Shown here in pieces: positions 19,315-29,332 of a stretch of DNA of 64,000 bases. The notes beneath the pieces were generated by a model. That model had not been told where the DNA came from and made no database searches. It was given only the letters and a program-made list of their open reading frames with translations. The translations under genes were made by a program, and so were the position numbers. The number at the start of each line of letters is the position of its first letter. Positions within the stretch are counted from its first letter, which is position 1. Source of the stretch: Mesobacillus maritimus (lineage in GTDB: Bacteria > Bacillota > Bacilli > Bacillales > Cytobacillaceae); the NCBI RefSeq assembly GCF_019749255.1, contig NZ_JACWFH010000014.1:32198-96197 (forward strand). Reading direction: 5' to 3'.

Positions 19315-20787
19315 TTACCTAATCGCTTTATGTTCTTTTATCACACGGATCATCTTTAGACTGTCATCTTCTGGACCTTGAACAGGGAGACCCGCTTCCA
19401 TATTCATTTTTATATAACGAAGATTTTCTTCCGTAATAATTTCACCAGGAATAAAAATTGGAATCCCTGGAGGATAGACCATAACAAATTCTGCAATAAT
19501 TCTACCTTCTGATTCAGCAAATGGGATGACTTCGGTTTCGGAATAAAAGGCATCCCTAGGCGTTAATGCCAGCAAAGGGATATCTGGGAGCATGACCTGT
19601 GCGTGGATTCTTTCTGCACGTTCATGAAACTCCGCTGAAAGCTCTTCTAGCGCTTTAACAAGCAAATCGCCTTCTGCCTGTGTATCCCCAGGTGTAATTA
19701 AGCAAAGGAGGTTATATAAATCTGAAAGTTCAACCTCAATATTATATTTCTCACGCAGCCATTTTTCTACATCATAACCCGTAATACCGAGGTTTTTAAT
19801 GGAAATAATGAGCTTTGTTGGATCATAGTTGTAAGTTGCCTTCGTCCCAAGAATCTCTTCTCCAACACAGTAAAGATGTTCAATCTTGTTGATGCGTTCC
19901 CTTAGAGAATTAGCAAGGTTAATGGTTCGGTCGATTAATTCCCTTCCCTCCGTCACTAGCCTTCTTCTTGCTACATCAAGAGACGCAAGCAGGAGATAGG
20001 AGGTAGAGGTTGTTGTAAGCATCGAAATGATCGACTGAACACGCTTGTAGGAAACAAGTCCGTCCCTTACATTCAGGATGGAACTTTGCGTCATTGAACC
20101 GCCAAGCTTGTGAACACTTGTCGCGGCCAAATCTGCTCCTGCCTGCATCGCAGATAACGGGAGGTTATCATGAAAATGAATGTGAACACCATGTGCCTCA
20201 TCCACCAGAACGGGAACATCATAGGAATGGGCCACTTCAACAATTTTCTTCAGGTCGGCAGCTACTCCAAAGTAGGTCGGGTTGATGACGAGCACACCTT
20301 TTGCATCAGGGTGCTGCTCTAATGCCTTTTCCACGGAATCAGTGGTAATCCCGTGAGAAATTCCAAGTTTTGAGTCGATTTCCGGGTGGATAAAAATAGG
20401 CACTGCTCCTGAAAAGACAATGGCAGACATAACGGATTTATGGACATTTCTTGGAACGATAATTTTATCCCCAGGTCCACAAACTGTCATAATCATCGTC
20501 ATAATGGCTCCACTTGTCCCTTGGACAGAGAAGAAGGTATGATCAGCGCCAAAAGCTTTTGCTGCCAAATCTTGAGCTTCTTTAATGATTCCTTTAGGGG
20601 AATGTAAATCATCAAGTGGACCGATGTTTATTAAATCGATTGATAAAGCATTGTCCCCAATGAATTCTCTGAATTCTGGGTCCATTCCAGTCCCTTTTTT
20701 ATGTCCAGGTATATGGAATTGAACGGGGTTCTTTTTAGCATGCTGGATTAATGCACTAAATAATGGTGTTTCATTCTGAGACAACAA
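19315..20787 (-). CDS. speA: Arginine decarboxylase (Orn/Lys/Arg decarboxylase class I)
   Basis: PLP enzyme making agmatine from arginine, the first step of polyamine synthesis in Bacillus. About 490 residues. The fold-type I core has VQFHIPGHKKGTGMDPEF near residue 20, FFSVQGTSGAIM near 85, DEAHGVHIHFH near 200, and the PLP lysine in ATSVHKLGGS near 230. The C-terminal domain contains the conserved MVYPPGIPIFIPGE. The frame opens at 20799 with a GTG that is part of AGAGGTG; a TTG at 20787 (or 20784, giving the family start MSQNETPL) is the likelier start. Position next to SR1 matches B. subtilis. Confidence 0.9.
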   Translation of the reverse strand: MLSQNETPLFSALIQHAKKNPVQFHIPGHKKGTGMDPEFREFIGDNALSIDLINIGPLDDLHSPKGIIKEAQDLAAKAFGADHTFFSVQGTSGAIMTMIMTVCGPGDKIIVPRNVHKSVMSAIVFSGAVPIFIHPEIDSKLGISHGITTDSVEKALEQHPDAKGVLVINPTYFGVAADLKKIVEVAHSYDVPVLVDEAHGVHIHFHDNLPLSAMQAGADLAATSVHKLGGSMTQSSILNVRDGLVSYKRVQSIISMLTTTSTSYLLLASLDVARRRLVTEGRELIDRTINLANSLRERINKIEHLYCVGEEILGTKATYNYDPTKLIISIKNLGITGYDVEKWLREKYNIEVELSDLYNLLCLITPGDTQAEGDLLVKALEELSAEFHERAERIHAQVMLPDIPLLALTPRDAFYSETEVIPFAESEGRIIAEFVMVYPPGIPIFIPGEIITEENLRYIKMNMEAGLPVQGPEDDSLKMIRVIKEHKAIR

Positions 20788-20995
20788 TAGCAGGTACACC
20801 TCTTTACTTCATATTACTTTACGTATTTTTACCAAAAACAAAAGAATTATAGCATTATTCATATCCTTTGCATAGAAAAGAAAATCGACTAGTTGAGTTA
20901 ACAAACTTCTTTCTTATCTATTCCCAAGTTGTGGATGAATAAAAAGGAAACTTCACATAAATCGAGAATATCTATTCGAGAGAGGAGATGGAAGG

Positions 20996-21958
20996 ATGAA
21001 TTGGGAAACGAAAATTACAAAATTATTAGGAATTAAATACCCGATTATTCAGGGGGGCTTAGCTTATCTAGCTTATTCCGATTTGGCTGCAGCCGTTAGT
21101 AATGCTGGAGGGCTTGGGCAAATTACGGCTATGTCACTAGAAAGTCCAGATGCGTTGAGAAAAGAAATCAGAAGGCTAAAGGAATTAACGAATCAACCTT
21201 ATGGGGTAAATTTTGCGATTGGTCAACATGGAAGACCATATTCTGAATTCCTCGATGTAGCTATCAGTGAAAATGTACCTGTTATTACAATGACAGGAGG
21301 GAATCCTGCTCCAATATTTAATCAACTAAAGGGAGTGGATGTAAAAAAATTAGTGCTGGTGGCTGCAAAAAGACAAGCACAAAAAGCAGAAGAACTAGGT
21401 GCTGATGCCGTAATGGTTGTCGGACAAGAAGGTGGAGGACATCTTGGGAAAAATGATACTGGGACAATGGTGCTGATTCCTAGTGTTGTCGATGCTGTTA
21501 ATATCCCTGTTATTGCATCAGGCGGAATAGGAGATGGTCGTGGACTAATGGCTGCTCTTAGCTTAGGAGCAGAAGGAATTGAAATGGGGACACGGTTTAT
21601 TGCTACGCAGGAATGTATTCATGCGAATCATGCGTATAAACAAAGGCTAGTAAGTGGAACTGAAAATGATACGGTAATTATCAAACGTTCAATTGGCGCT
21701 CCAGCTCGTGCGATTGCGAACGAGTGGACATCGAAAATTTTGGAATTAGAAGAGAGATATGGAGACTATGAATCTTTGAAAGACTTTATTAGTGGAGAGG
21801 CAAATAAAGAATATATCTATAAAGGAAGCGAAGAGAAAGGGTTTGCTTGGGCTGGACAAGTTATGGGTCTCATCAATGATGTGCCAACAGTTAAGGAATT
21901 AGTGGAAAGGATTATTCTACAGGGTGAAGGAATAAGAGAAAAGTGGACTATGAGATAA
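20996..21958 (+). CDS. FMN-dependent nitronate monooxygenase / FabK-like flavoprotein
   Basis: A 320-residue TIM-barrel flavoprotein of the NPD family. It begins [30 protein letters not shown] and carries [10 protein letters not shown] (catalytic or FMN-contacting His near residue 150) and [30 protein letters not shown] (FMN phosphate site, near 175-210). Oxidation of nitronates is the usual annotation; FabK-type enoyl-ACP reductase is the related alternative, and the sequence does not decide between them. AGAGGAGATGGAAGG precedes the ATG. It is an extra gene between speA and yktA relative to the B. subtilis order. Confidence 0.8.
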   Translation: MNWETKITKLLGIKYPIIQGGLAYLAYSDLAAAVSNAGGLGQITAMSLESPDALRKEIRRLKELTNQPYGVNFAIGQHGRPYSEFLDVAISENVPVITMTGGNPAPIFNQLKGVDVKKLVLVAAKRQAQKAEELGADAVMVVGQEGGGHLGKNDTGTMVLIPSVVDAVNIPVIASGGIGDGRGLMAALSLGAEGIEMGTRFIATQECIHANHAYKQRLVSGTENDTVIIKRSIGAPARAIANEWTSKILELEERYGDYESLKDFISGEANKEYIYKGSEEKGFAWAGQVMGLINDVPTVKELVERIILQGEGIREKWTMR

Positions 21959-22034
21959 TTTTCTTATTTGCACCTGCAGTGCATCTATGTGTACAATCAA
22001 AAAATATAGTCTATTAAAAGCAGGTGTTTATAAA

Positions 22035-22307
22035 ATGGAATATCAATACCCAATTGACCATACTTGGACAACGGATGAAATTATCGACGTCATTCATTTT
22101 TTTGAGCATGTAGAACATGCATATGAAAAAGGGGTTAGTCGGGAGATGTTAATGGACTCCTACCGTCGCTTTAAGGAAATTGTTCCTAGTAAGTCTGAGG
22201 AGAAAAAACTATTTAATCAATTTGAAGAGGAAAGTGGATACTCATCTTATCAAACTGTAAAAAAGGCCAAAGAGGCGCCCGCAGGCGAGAAAGTAAAGAT
22301 GAAATAG
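22035..22307 (+). CDS. yktA: UPF0223 family protein YktA
   Basis: A 90-residue acidic, mostly helical protein starting [20 protein letters not shown], with [25 protein letters not shown], as in the UPF0223 family. Function unknown; a small soluble cytoplasmic protein. The frame is open from 21987, but AGGTG upstream of ATG 22035 and the family start support the shorter form. Convergent with yktB, with a shared terminator. Confidence 0.85.
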   Translation: MEYQYPIDHTWTTDEIIDVIHFFEHVEHAYEKGVSREMLMDSYRRFKEIVPSKSEEKKLFNQFEEESGYSSYQTVKKAKEAPAGEKVKMK

Positions 22308-22363
22308 GATAAAACACCCGGCAGAACAAGAAAGCCTCAATGACTCTCTCTTGCCTTATAGGT

Positions 22364-22403
22364 AAACGTTAAAAAAACGGCCAAAGGCCGTTTTTTAACG
22401 TTT
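22364..22403. terminator. Bidirectional terminator between yktA and yktB
   Basis: Long stem AAACGTT-A-run-ACGGCC / GGCCGT-T-run-AACGTTT with a three-base loop; the outer end overlaps the yktB stop codon. Confidence 0.88.
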
Positions 22404-23022
22404 AGGATAATTTATATAGGGGTATTAAAGTTTTAAACACATAGTCTACTTTATCCACGAATTCCTGTGGGCTCATTTGGACTGCAGTTTCCCGGGGAAT
22501 ATTATATCCACATAGAATTTCTGCTTTTTTAACAGTTTGCAGACGGTTAAACATCTTTTGAAGTTCAGTCTTAGATAATCCATTGTGTTCGACCACATCA
22601 GGCTTTGTATGGTCAGTAGACCAGACAAATTCTTTAGGAGTTTCAACAAGTAGCTTTTCGACATTTCTTTCTAGTACTTTTCCGAACTCTTCTTTATTAG
22701 GCGCTTCGTATATTAAAGCGAACCAAATGAATACGTGCGTTTCCCAAAGCCCGATTTGAAAATGGGGCATCATTTTATAACCGCGGGGATTGGCGGCATA
22801 GGCAACCCATGTATCCTTTGGAGGATTTTTTGTTCTACGAGCATGTTTGGCAACATGGTAAAACATCTCATCTCCGGTTAGACTTGATAACTCTGGAGTA
22901 AATTGTTTTCCGAGATCCTCTAGTTTTGGTCGAATATGTTGTTTAAGGGCCTCCATACGTTCGTCTAATCCCTCTATTGTAAAAACGTTAAAGTCTTCGT
23001 TTGTAAAACCTGAAAATGCCAT
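22402..23022 (-). CDS. yktB: UPF0637 / DUF1054 protein YktB
   Basis: A 206-residue soluble protein with the family stretches [22 protein letters not shown] near residue 47 and [21 protein letters not shown] near 80. A structure is known for the family but no activity. TAGGAGGTT lies before ATG 23022. Its orientation and place between yktA and ykzI follow B. subtilis. Confidence 0.85.
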   Translation of the reverse strand: MAFSGFTNEDFNVFTIEGLDERMEALKQHIRPKLEDLGKQFTPELSSLTGDEMFYHVAKHARRTKNPPKDTWVAYAANPRGYKMMPHFQIGLWETHVFIWFALIYEAPNKEEFGKVLERNVEKLLVETPKEFVWSTDHTKPDVVEHNGLSKTELQKMFNRLQTVKKAEILCGYNIPRETAVQMSPQEFVDKVDYVFKTLIPLYKLS

Positions 23023-23192
23023 CTCTATAACCTCCTAGACCTTTGTAAGTATTGTAACAAACAAGAAGTAAATGTTGAAGTACGAGGAATTTGCTTTTAG
23101 GTTTTAGCACATATTTGTTGCAACGTCCATTATCTTTTCATAGAATATAAAAAATAAAAATATTTTGAAAATTACCCAAGGAGTGTATAAAA

Positions 23193-23387
23193 TTGAAACA
23201 ATTAATGGATTTTATGGAGGGAAAGCCAGGAGAAAAGCAAAGAAAAGCTGTTTTAAGATTGGAAATGGATTATGAATTAGCAACTCTTTTTGAAGCAATG
23301 GGAGAATCCAATAAAACAAAGATAACCGCTTGTAAAAAGAATCTTGAACGAATTCGCAAAGAGCTAGTAGCATTAAAGGCTCTTTAA
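23193..23387 (+). CDS. ykzI: Small helical protein YkzI
   Basis: A 64-residue protein, charged and probably all helical (EKQRKAVLRLEMDYELATLFEAMG, then a Lys-rich helix). Length and position between yktB and yktC match YkzI. The start is TTG 23193 behind AAGGAG. Function unknown. Confidence 0.7.
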   Translation: MKQLMDFMEGKPGEKQRKAVLRLEMDYELATLFEAMGESNKTKITACKKNLERIRKELVALKAL

Positions 23388-23452
23388 CGCCAAGGTGAAA
23401 TGCGAAGGTATAGTGAAATGATTCATGATAAAACAAACATCAGGGGAAAATG

Positions 23453-23487
23453 AAAACGAACTCCTATATATAAAGGAGTTCGTTTTT
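23453..23487. terminator. Terminator after ykzI
   Basis: Perfect 13-bp stem AAAACGAACTCCT/AGGAGTTCGTTTT. Confidence 0.85.
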
Positions 23488-23600
23488 GTGCTAATAATAG
23501 GGTGTAATAGAGGGAAATACTTGAAGCGGCACAACAATTCCTATAAGCTAAATTTAACCTTAAGAACCGAATTGAAAATGAAAAAATAGGGGGAAGAATG

Positions 23601-24401
23601 ATGGCGAATATGCACGAGATTGATACATATGCAAAGCAATGGATTAAAGAAGCTGGGGAACGAATTCGCGCTTCCTTTCCCAACACATTAAACATCAAGA
23701 CAAAATCGAATCCCAATGACCTCGTAACGAATATTGATCAAGAAACAGAACAATATTTTATTGAAAAAATAAAAACAACCTATCCAGACCATAAAATTCT
23801 CGGCGAAGAAGGGTATGGAGATAAACTAACCGATCTTTCTGGAGTGGTCTGGATCATTGATCCAATTGATGGAACCATGAATTTTATCCATCAACAGCGG
23901 AACTTTGCAATTTCAATTGGTATTTATGAAGATGGTGTAGGGAAAATTGGCCTTATTTATGATGTTGTTCTAGATGAACTCTATCATGTAGTGAAAGGGC
24001 AAGGTGTATTTGTGAATGGTGAGGAGTTGCAAATCTTAGAATCGAAGTCAGTCTCAGAATCCATAATCGCCTTAAATGCTACTTGGGTAACGGAGAATCG
24101 TCGACTCCCTCCTGAATTACTCTCACCACTTGTTAAGGAAGCTCGCGGTACAAGGTCGTATGGTTCAGCAGCTTTAGAAATGGTGTATTTAGCATCAGGT
24201 AGAATAGATGCCTATATCACCCCTAGGCTGGCTCCTTGGGACTTTGCTGCGGGAATCATTATGATTGAAGAATTGGGTGGAATTGCAACCGATTTAAGAG
24301 GAGAGGCTCTTGATTTGTTGAATCAAAGTTCAGTGTTTGTGGCTAGACCAGGTGTGCATAGCGAAATCATGCACCGGTATTTGAAGGATGGAAGATGGTA
24401 A
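23601..24401 (+). CDS. yktC: Inositol-1-monophosphatase family protein
   Basis: Mg2+-dependent phosphatase of the SuhB/IMPase family, 266 residues. Metal-binding motifs: KSNPNDLVTNID near residue 35, LGEEG near 68, WIIDPIDGTMNF near 85, and APWDFAAGI near 210. Family members hydrolyse inositol monophosphate, 3'-phosphoadenosine phosphate or NADP; the sequence alone does not decide. ATG 23598 and 23601 are both possible; GGGGGAAG spacing favours the second. Confidence 0.87.
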   Translation: MANMHEIDTYAKQWIKEAGERIRASFPNTLNIKTKSNPNDLVTNIDQETEQYFIEKIKTTYPDHKILGEEGYGDKLTDLSGVVWIIDPIDGTMNFIHQQRNFAISIGIYEDGVGKIGLIYDVVLDELYHVVKGQGVFVNGEELQILESKSVSESIIALNATWVTENRRLPPELLSPLVKEARGTRSYGSAALEMVYLASGRIDAYITPRLAPWDFAAGIIMIEELGGIATDLRGEALDLLNQSSVFVARPGVHSEIMHRYLKDGRW

Positions 24402-24402
24402 A

Positions 24403-24431
24403 AAGAGGAAGGCCGCGTTGGCGGCCCTCTA
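24403..24431 (-). terminator. Hairpin at the end of ylaF
   Basis: GGCCGC/GCGGCC stem with an AGAG/CTCT extension; on the minus strand it is followed by CTCTTTTTAC. Also lies just behind yktC on the plus strand, without a T-run there. Confidence 0.6.
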
Positions 24432-24614
24432 TAGTTCTCCGCTTTCGCGAAGTTTTTTCTTTATTTTAAACCCAAAGCCCATTGTTATAATCGTAGCAAC
24501 TATGGATGCTACAGCCCCTAAGAGACTTTCCTCGCCGATGGCAACTCCAAGCCCCATAATACATACTGCAGCCGCAATTGCTAAAAATAATAGTGGCCAT
24601 TTAATTGTTCCCAT
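24429..24614 (-). CDS. ylaF: Small membrane protein YlaF
   Basis: About 61 residues: MGTIKWPLLFLAIAAAVCIM, then a second hydrophobic helix (LLGAVASIVATIITMGFGF) and a basic tail (KIKKKLRESGEL). Two transmembrane helices; matches YlaF/DUF5325 of Bacillus, which sits divergently beside typA. The frame extends upstream to 24665, but the MGTIKW start is the one resembling the family; AAGGGG lies 13 bases away, rather far. Confidence 0.7.
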   Translation of the reverse strand: MGTIKWPLLFLAIAAAVCIMGLGVAIGEESLLGAVASIVATIITMGFGFKIKKKLRESGEL

Positions 24615-24674
24615 TTGATTTTTCAATCCCCTTGCATTATATTTTTTGAAAATATACGGTTTCACCTATTGTTG

Positions 24675-24683
24675 TGTTATAAT
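24675..24683 (+). promoter_or_regulatory. Extended -10 promoter of typA
   Basis: TGTTATAAT: perfect -10 TATAAT (24678-24683) with the TGn extension and no clear -35 at normal spacing. 53 bases upstream of the typA start. Confidence 0.5.
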
Positions 24684-24736
24684 AACTCAGTTATAAAAAA
24701 ATGATAACATATTTAAGATAAAGGCGGTTGACTTTT

Positions 24737-26572
24737 TTGAAATTAAGAGAAGATATAAGAAATATAGCAATTATTGCGCACGTTGACCATGGGAAAACGA
24801 CACTAGTGGATGAGCTGCTAAGACAAGCCGGCACATTCCGAGCAAATGAAAATGTCGAAGAACGAGCAATGGATTCAAATGATATTGAAAGAGAACGCGG
24901 AATTACCATCCTTGCCAAAAACACAGGGATTAAATATAAAGACACTCGAATTAACATTCTTGACACTCCGGGACATGCGGATTTTGGCGGAGAAGTTGAA
25001 CGAATCATGAAAATGGTAGATGGTGTTCTCCTTGTGGTAGATGCTTATGAAGGATGTATGCCACAAACACGCTTCGTTCTGAAAAAAGCCCTAGAACAAA
25101 ATATCACACCAATTGTAGTAGTAAATAAAATTGACCGTGACTTTGCTCGACCAGAAGAAGTGGTTGATGAGGTTCTTGACTTGTTTATTGAATTAGGTGC
25201 GAATGAAGATCAATTAGAATTCCCAGTTGTTTATGCTTCAGCAATCAATGGTACTGCAAGTTTATCGCCTGATAAGCAGGATGAAAACATGCAAGTTCTT
25301 TATGAGTCAATTCTTGAGCATATCCCAGCGCCAGTGGATAACCGTGAGGAGCCATTACAATTCCAAGTGGCACTACTTGATTACAATGATTATGTAGGTC
25401 GTATCGGGATTGGTCGTGTGTTCCGTGGGACAATGAAGGTTGGACAACAGGTTGCCTTGATGAAAATAGATGGTTCTATTAAACAGTTTAGGGTAACAAA
25501 GATGTTTGGTTTCTTTGGATTAAAACGTGAAGAAATACAAGAAGCAAAAGCGGGCGATTTAATTGCCGTATCCGGTATGGAAGATATTAACGTTGGGGAA
25601 ACAGTTTGTCCTATCGAACATCAGGATGCTCTTCCAATTCTTCGTATCGATGAGCCAACCCTTCAAATGACATTCCTTGTAAATAACAGTCCATTTGCAG
25701 GTAGAGAAGGAAAGTACTTGACTTCAAGAAAAATTGAAGAAAGACTTCGTGCACAATTACAAACGGATGTCAGTCTTCGTGTTGATAACACAGATTCTCC
25801 TGATGCTTGGATTGTGTCTGGTCGTGGAGAACTACATCTATCTATTTTAATCGAAAACATGCGTCGTGAGGGTTATGAGCTCCAAGTGTCAAAACCTGAG
25901 GTTATTGTAAAAGAAATTGATGGTGTACGTTGTGAACCAGTAGAACGGGTTCAAATTGATGTTCCTGAGGAAAATACTGGGGCGGTTATGGAGTCCATCG
26001 GTGCTAGGAAAGGCGAAATGCTTGATATGATTAACAGTGGTACAGGTCAGGTCCGCTTAATATTCAATGTACCGGCTCGTGGGTTAATTGGATATACGAC
26101 TGAATTTTTAACACTTACTCGTGGTTTCGGGATTATCAACCATACATTTGATAGCTATAAGCCAATGGCAACTGGTCAAGTGGGTGGAAGAAGACAAGGT
26201 GTTCTTGTATCCATGGAATCCGGAAAAGCGACAACTTATGGTATTATGGGAGTAGAAGATCGTGGAACAATCTTTGTTGATCCAGGTACGGAAATATACG
26301 AAGGTATGATTGTTGGCGAGCATACACGTGAAAATGATATCACCGTTAACATTACGAAAGTAAAACATGCAACCAATATTCGTTCTGCTAATAAGGATCA
26401 AACCAATGTCATTAAAAAGCCAAGAATTATGACTTTGGAGGAATCACTTGAATACCTAAATGATGATGAATATTGTGAAGTGACACCAGAATCCATTCGC
26501 CTGCGTAAAAAAGTTCTTGATAAGAGTGAGCGCGAACGGGTTGCTAAGAAAAAGAAATACGCAGAATTATAA
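24737..26572 (+). CDS. typA: Translational GTPase TypA/BipA
   Basis: Ribosome-binding GTPase needed for growth at low temperature and for 50S assembly. 611 residues. G1 AHVDHGKTT near residue 15, switch [10 protein letters not shown]3 DTPGH near 75, G4 NKIDR near 130, followed by domain 2, an EF-G-like domain III and V, and the TypA-specific C-terminal domain ([27 protein letters not shown]). TTG 24728 and TTG 24737 are both in frame; the second gives the family start MKLRED and better spacing from AGGCGG. Confidence 0.95.
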   Translation: MKLREDIRNIAIIAHVDHGKTTLVDELLRQAGTFRANENVEERAMDSNDIERERGITILAKNTGIKYKDTRINILDTPGHADFGGEVERIMKMVDGVLLVVDAYEGCMPQTRFVLKKALEQNITPIVVVNKIDRDFARPEEVVDEVLDLFIELGANEDQLEFPVVYASAINGTASLSPDKQDENMQVLYESILEHIPAPVDNREEPLQFQVALLDYNDYVGRIGIGRVFRGTMKVGQQVALMKIDGSIKQFRVTKMFGFFGLKREEIQEAKAGDLIAVSGMEDINVGETVCPIEHQDALPILRIDEPTLQMTFLVNNSPFAGREGKYLTSRKIEERLRAQLQTDVSLRVDNTDSPDAWIVSGRGELHLSILIENMRREGYELQVSKPEVIVKEIDGVRCEPVERVQIDVPEENTGAVMESIGARKGEMLDMINSGTGQVRLIFNVPARGLIGYTTEFLTLTRGFGIINHTFDSYKPMATGQVGGRRQGVLVSMESGKATTYGIMGVEDRGTIFVDPGTEIYEGMIVGEHTRENDITVNITKVKHATNIRSANKDQTNVIKKPRIMTLEESLEYLNDDEYCEVTPESIRLRKKVLDKSERERVAKKKKYAEL

Positions 26573-26578
26573 GAGTCG

Positions 26579-26627
26579 TTTCATGGAAGGGAAGGTTTTT
26601 TCCTTCCTATCCATGAAAAGTTTTTTA
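26579..26627 (+). terminator. Terminator after typA
   Basis: TTTCATGGA-x-GGAAGG pairs with CCTTCC-xx-TCCATGAAA around a six-T loop; AGTTTTTT follows. Confidence 0.85.
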
Positions 26628-26653
26628 TATGAGCAGAAGTAGGGGGAAGTAGG

Positions 26654-26977
26654 ATGGGTAGTATAGATGTTAGCCAGAGGTTGACTTTTTTTGCAGCACT
26701 TTTCAAAGTGGATGAAAATCCAGACTTGGGTATGTGGATGCTCTACTTGACTATTCTTCTATTAAGTATAGCCGTTTATAAAATGGGCTTTGCTAAGAAG
26801 CTACCAATCGGAAAATCAATTCTAATCTATTTGTTTCTTGGTTTTGGATGTACATTTTTGAGTTTTCTTGGTATTTTTCTTCCGATAGCAGAGGGTCTTG
26901 TTGTCGCGGCGTTAATTTTAATTATTTATAAGATTCGTCGGCACTTTCATCAAAAACAAGAAATGGATGTTAGCTGA
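26654..26977 (+). CDS. ylaH: YlaH-like membrane protein
   Basis: A 107-residue protein with three hydrophobic helices (about 28-43, 54-74 and 78-93) and the phrases [26 protein letters not shown] and [22 protein letters not shown], as in the YlaH family. The C-terminal tail is charged. Function unknown. GGGGGAAG precedes the ATG. The next gene starts 8 bases after the stop, so the two are co-transcribed. Confidence 0.82.
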   Translation: MGSIDVSQRLTFFAALFKVDENPDLGMWMLYLTILLLSIAVYKMGFAKKLPIGKSILIYLFLGFGCTFLSFLGIFLPIAEGLVVAALILIIYKIRRHFHQKQEMDVS

Positions 26978-26985
26978 GGTGAAGG

Positions 26986-27279
26986 ATGATGATGTCTTTA
27001 CAAGACAAACTTTATAACTGGCTAACTATTAAGGTAGTTGTCGATGCCAGACCTGAGGATACTGCGGCTAGGGATACAATGAATATGTTTGAGCAACTTC
27101 TTGCAGATGAAAATGGTATCAAGAGCCCTGAAGTTACGGTGGATGAGGACATGTACTATATTGCAGTAAAAAGTGATGAACAACAGAAAACATATCGGTT
27201 TCCACGTGAATTAATTGAGGTCATGTTAGATCAAATTAGCGATGAGCCTGAGAAATATGTGAATTATCCAGAAAAATAG
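26986..27279 (+). CDS. Conserved small soluble protein, unknown
   Basis: A 95-97-residue acidic protein (MSLQDKLYNWLTIKVVVDARPEDTAARDT at the start, NYPEK at the end) with no membrane segment. Three ATGs lie in a row (26986, 26989, 26992); the AGGTGAAGG site overlaps the ylaH stop and best fits the last. It occupies a position between ylaH and ylaI not filled in B. subtilis as I remember it. Family not recognised. Confidence 0.6.
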   Translation: MMMSLQDKLYNWLTIKVVVDARPEDTAARDTMNMFEQLLADENGIKSPEVTVDEDMYYIAVKSDEQQKTYRFPRELIEVMLDQISDEPEKYVNYPEK

Positions 27280-27354
27280 AATGGACAAGGGGATGGAAAA
27301 AAGGTAAGCGTACATTATGTGGCTTTCTTCCATTCAACACTTGTTTCAATCATC

Positions 27355-27395
27355 AAAAAAGGAAAGGCCGCCTCTTTTTAGGCGGCCTTTCCTAT
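27355..27395 (-). terminator. Terminator of ylaI
   Basis: Perfect 13-bp stem AGGAAAGGCCGCC/GGCGGCCTTTCCT; the A-run before it is the T-run of the minus strand. Confidence 0.8.
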
Positions 27396-27426
27396 TTCCC
27401 TGAGGTAGCTAGTTAGTCATTTCTTT

Positions 27427-27627
27427 CTACCAATCATCCTTCTCGACTGGTGACTTGTAAAGACGAAACTGTCCGGTTTGAATTCGTTTCTTAGTATTTT
27501 CAGCAATTCGTATATGACAATCATTGCACATATATGTGTGAATCGGGCGATTTCTTAGTTGCTTTGCTTGAAGGGTTTCATCATTAATGGTTTCAATTTT
27601 GTCACAGATTACACATTTAACTCTCAT
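27427..27627 (-). CDS. ylaI: Zinc-ribbon protein YlaI (DUF2197)
   Basis: A 66-residue protein starting MRVKCVICDK with a second pair CNDC near residue 37: a four-Cys zinc site. Matches YlaI of Bacillus. An upstream GTG at 27633 is in frame, but AGGTG spacing and the family start choose ATG 27627. Probably nucleic-acid- or protein-binding; function unknown. Confidence 0.85.
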   Translation of the reverse strand: MRVKCVICDKIETINDETLQAKQLRNRPIHTYMCNDCHIRIAENTKKRIQTGQFRLYKSPVEKDDW

Positions 27628-27758
27628 GTTCACACCTCAAATTATCTTTCGTATGATTCTTTATAGTATATCATGGATTGGATTTGAAGTTATAGTTGTC
27701 TATTTGCTCTGATAATGCATACATAGTAAGATGATGATAGTGTAAGGAGGATGGTTTT

Positions 27759-28214
27759 ATGGCAAACGAAGTCGAACCACAATTAATTAAAGAGTTGTTC
27801 GAAGAATTACAAACCGAGCGTTATGTTACGATTGCTACAATAGACCATGAAACAGGTGGGCCAAATGTCAGTGCACTTTCATGGCTGTTAGCGAAGGATG
27901 AAAAAACAATATTATTTGCTGCCGATAGTCGTTCGCGGATCATCGAAAATATTAAAGGGAATCGTTTTGTTGCCATCACTCTTGTTGCGAATGAGTCCAC
28001 TTATTCCATTCAAGGAAAAGCAGAAGTGACCACAGGAAGAATAGATGGAATCCCGCTAAAACTATCAATGGTTAAACTGGAAATTGATGAAGTGAGAGAC
28101 GTCATGTTCTATGGGTCGAAAATTGTTACAGAGCCAATGTATGATAAAATTTATGATCCGACAGCAGCTACAAAATTAGATCAACAAGTAATGGAGACAT
28201 TAAAAAAAGCTTAG
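27759..28214 (+). CDS. ylaL: Pyridoxamine 5'-phosphate oxidase-like protein YlaL
   Basis: A 151-residue split-barrel flavin-binding protein: RYVTIATIDHETGGPNVSALSWLLA (residues about 19-43), a second strand block TILFAADSRSRIIENIKGN, and IVTEPMYDKIYDPTAATKLD at the end. Size and locus match YlaL. The true vitamin B6 oxidase is larger; this is a paralogue of unknown substrate, possibly binding FMN, F420 or heme. AAGGAGG precedes the ATG. Confidence 0.78.
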   Translation: MANEVEPQLIKELFEELQTERYVTIATIDHETGGPNVSALSWLLAKDEKTILFAADSRSRIIENIKGNRFVAITLVANESTYSIQGKAEVTTGRIDGIPLKLSMVKLEIDEVRDVMFYGSKIVTEPMYDKIYDPTAATKLDQQVMETLKKA

Positions 28215-28234
28215 TCAGCGACTAAGCCTTTTTA
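28202..28234 (+). terminator. Terminator after ylaL
   Basis: Stem GCTTAGTC/GACTAAGC, three-base loop, then CTTTTT; overlaps the stop codon. Confidence 0.8.
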
Positions 28235-28375
28235 ATGTCTCTTTTCTTGAACGTTTGCTTAGATAAGTGGGATTTCCCTCAGTTTCACTACTGATTTCCG
28301 TTTGATAATGGAAAAGAGCGTGAAAACCGTACGAAACAGCTTATTTTGCGTTAAAATCCACGTTGGCATATAAAA

Positions 28376-28981
28376 TTAATTTTCCCGTTTCTCTTTTTCA
28401 TAATTAGACTGACGATTCTGGGTTTTATCAAGCTGTTTCTCTTCCTTTTCAGATAGTTTCTCGTTAGAACTATCAGTTGGCTCTGGATCTTTAGGGAGCG
28501 GTTCAAGATTATCAGCAGGAACCTCAGGGATAATCCTTCCGGTTATATCAGCAAGTTCATTCATTATTCCTTTGATTGGGTGGCCATTTCGAAAGTCTTT
28601 TGCAACTTCCTTTAGTCTAGCTGTTAGGTCGGGATCTGCAACTACCATTGCATTCGCACCATGTGGGTCATCCTTCATACTCTCTGAAACAGCATATTTA
28701 ATCGACCCAACTTCAGAACGTTCTAAATCATCTTTAACATCAATTCCTACAACGGCAAAGTCCCCAATGACTAGTGCAGTGGCATCCTTCACTTCAGGTA
28801 TCCGTTCAGCCAATTCTGCAAGGTGATTAGATTTGTCTTCACTTTCTTTGCGGTTAACGGTTTCTTCTGTGCTGTTTTGCACTTTGACTCTATCGTCTTG
28901 TTCATCTTGGGAGGCATTGTTCCCTGCCCCACAGCCTGTGATTACAAAAAGTAAACAAAACAAACTAATGATTTTTTTCAC
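28376..28981 (-). CDS. ylaJ: Spore lipoprotein YlaJ (YhcN/YlaJ family)
   Basis: A 201-residue lipoprotein with signal and lipobox VITGC (Cys near residue 17), an Asn/Glu/Asp-rich linker, then the YhcN/YlaJ domain from about 50 to 150 (HLAELAERIPEVKDATALVIGDFAVVGIDV), and a Glu/Lys/Pro-rich tail. In B. subtilis such proteins sit in the spore inner membrane and aid germination. The start is GTG 28981 behind a GGGGGTG site. Direct evidence, with ylbJ and gerR, that the organism sporulates. Confidence 0.85.
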   Translation of the reverse strand: MKKIISLFCLLFVITGCGAGNNASQDEQDDRVKVQNSTEETVNRKESEDKSNHLAELAERIPEVKDATALVIGDFAVVGIDVKDDLERSEVGSIKYAVSESMKDDPHGANAMVVADPDLTARLKEVAKDFRNGHPIKGIMNELADITGRIIPEVPADNLEPLPKDPEPTDSSNEKLSEKEEKQLDKTQNRQSNYEKEKREN

Positions 28982-29332
28982 TTGTTAGAACACCCCCGAA
29001 AAAATTTACTTTGTGAAAGATGTGATGGATAAGAACCTTTTAAAGTTAAATTTGATCCTTTTTATCTTTAGGTACTTGCAACCCCGCAGATGCAAGGTGT
29101 TGAAAAGTTCTAGGGGCTAATGCCCCTAGGTAATTAACGGGCAGTACATTCTTAGTTGTTTAAAGCATTTGGTGTAGGAATACCGCCCGAAAATCAACAA
29201 TAAAAAAGTATTGCTTACATGTATTGTGTAAAATAAATTCTATCTTTATACAGGAAAACATATATTTTACCAAAGTCTCTGCTGATGGTGATTTGGCGGC
29301 GCCAGAAAAACAAGAAGGTGGGAGGCAAGATT
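28982..29332. repeat. Hairpin-rich intergenic element between ylaJ and ylaK
   Basis: About 350 bases without a gene. It holds CTTGCA/TGCAAG (29078-29098), CTAGGGGC-taat-GCCCCTAG (29110-29129), and CGGGCAGTA paired with TACCGCCCG (29138-29146 and 29181-29189, one mismatch). The 13-mer TTAACGGGCAGTA recurs at 49111-49123 in a similar hairpin setting. Probably a degraded copy of a dispersed non-coding repeat. Confidence 0.4.
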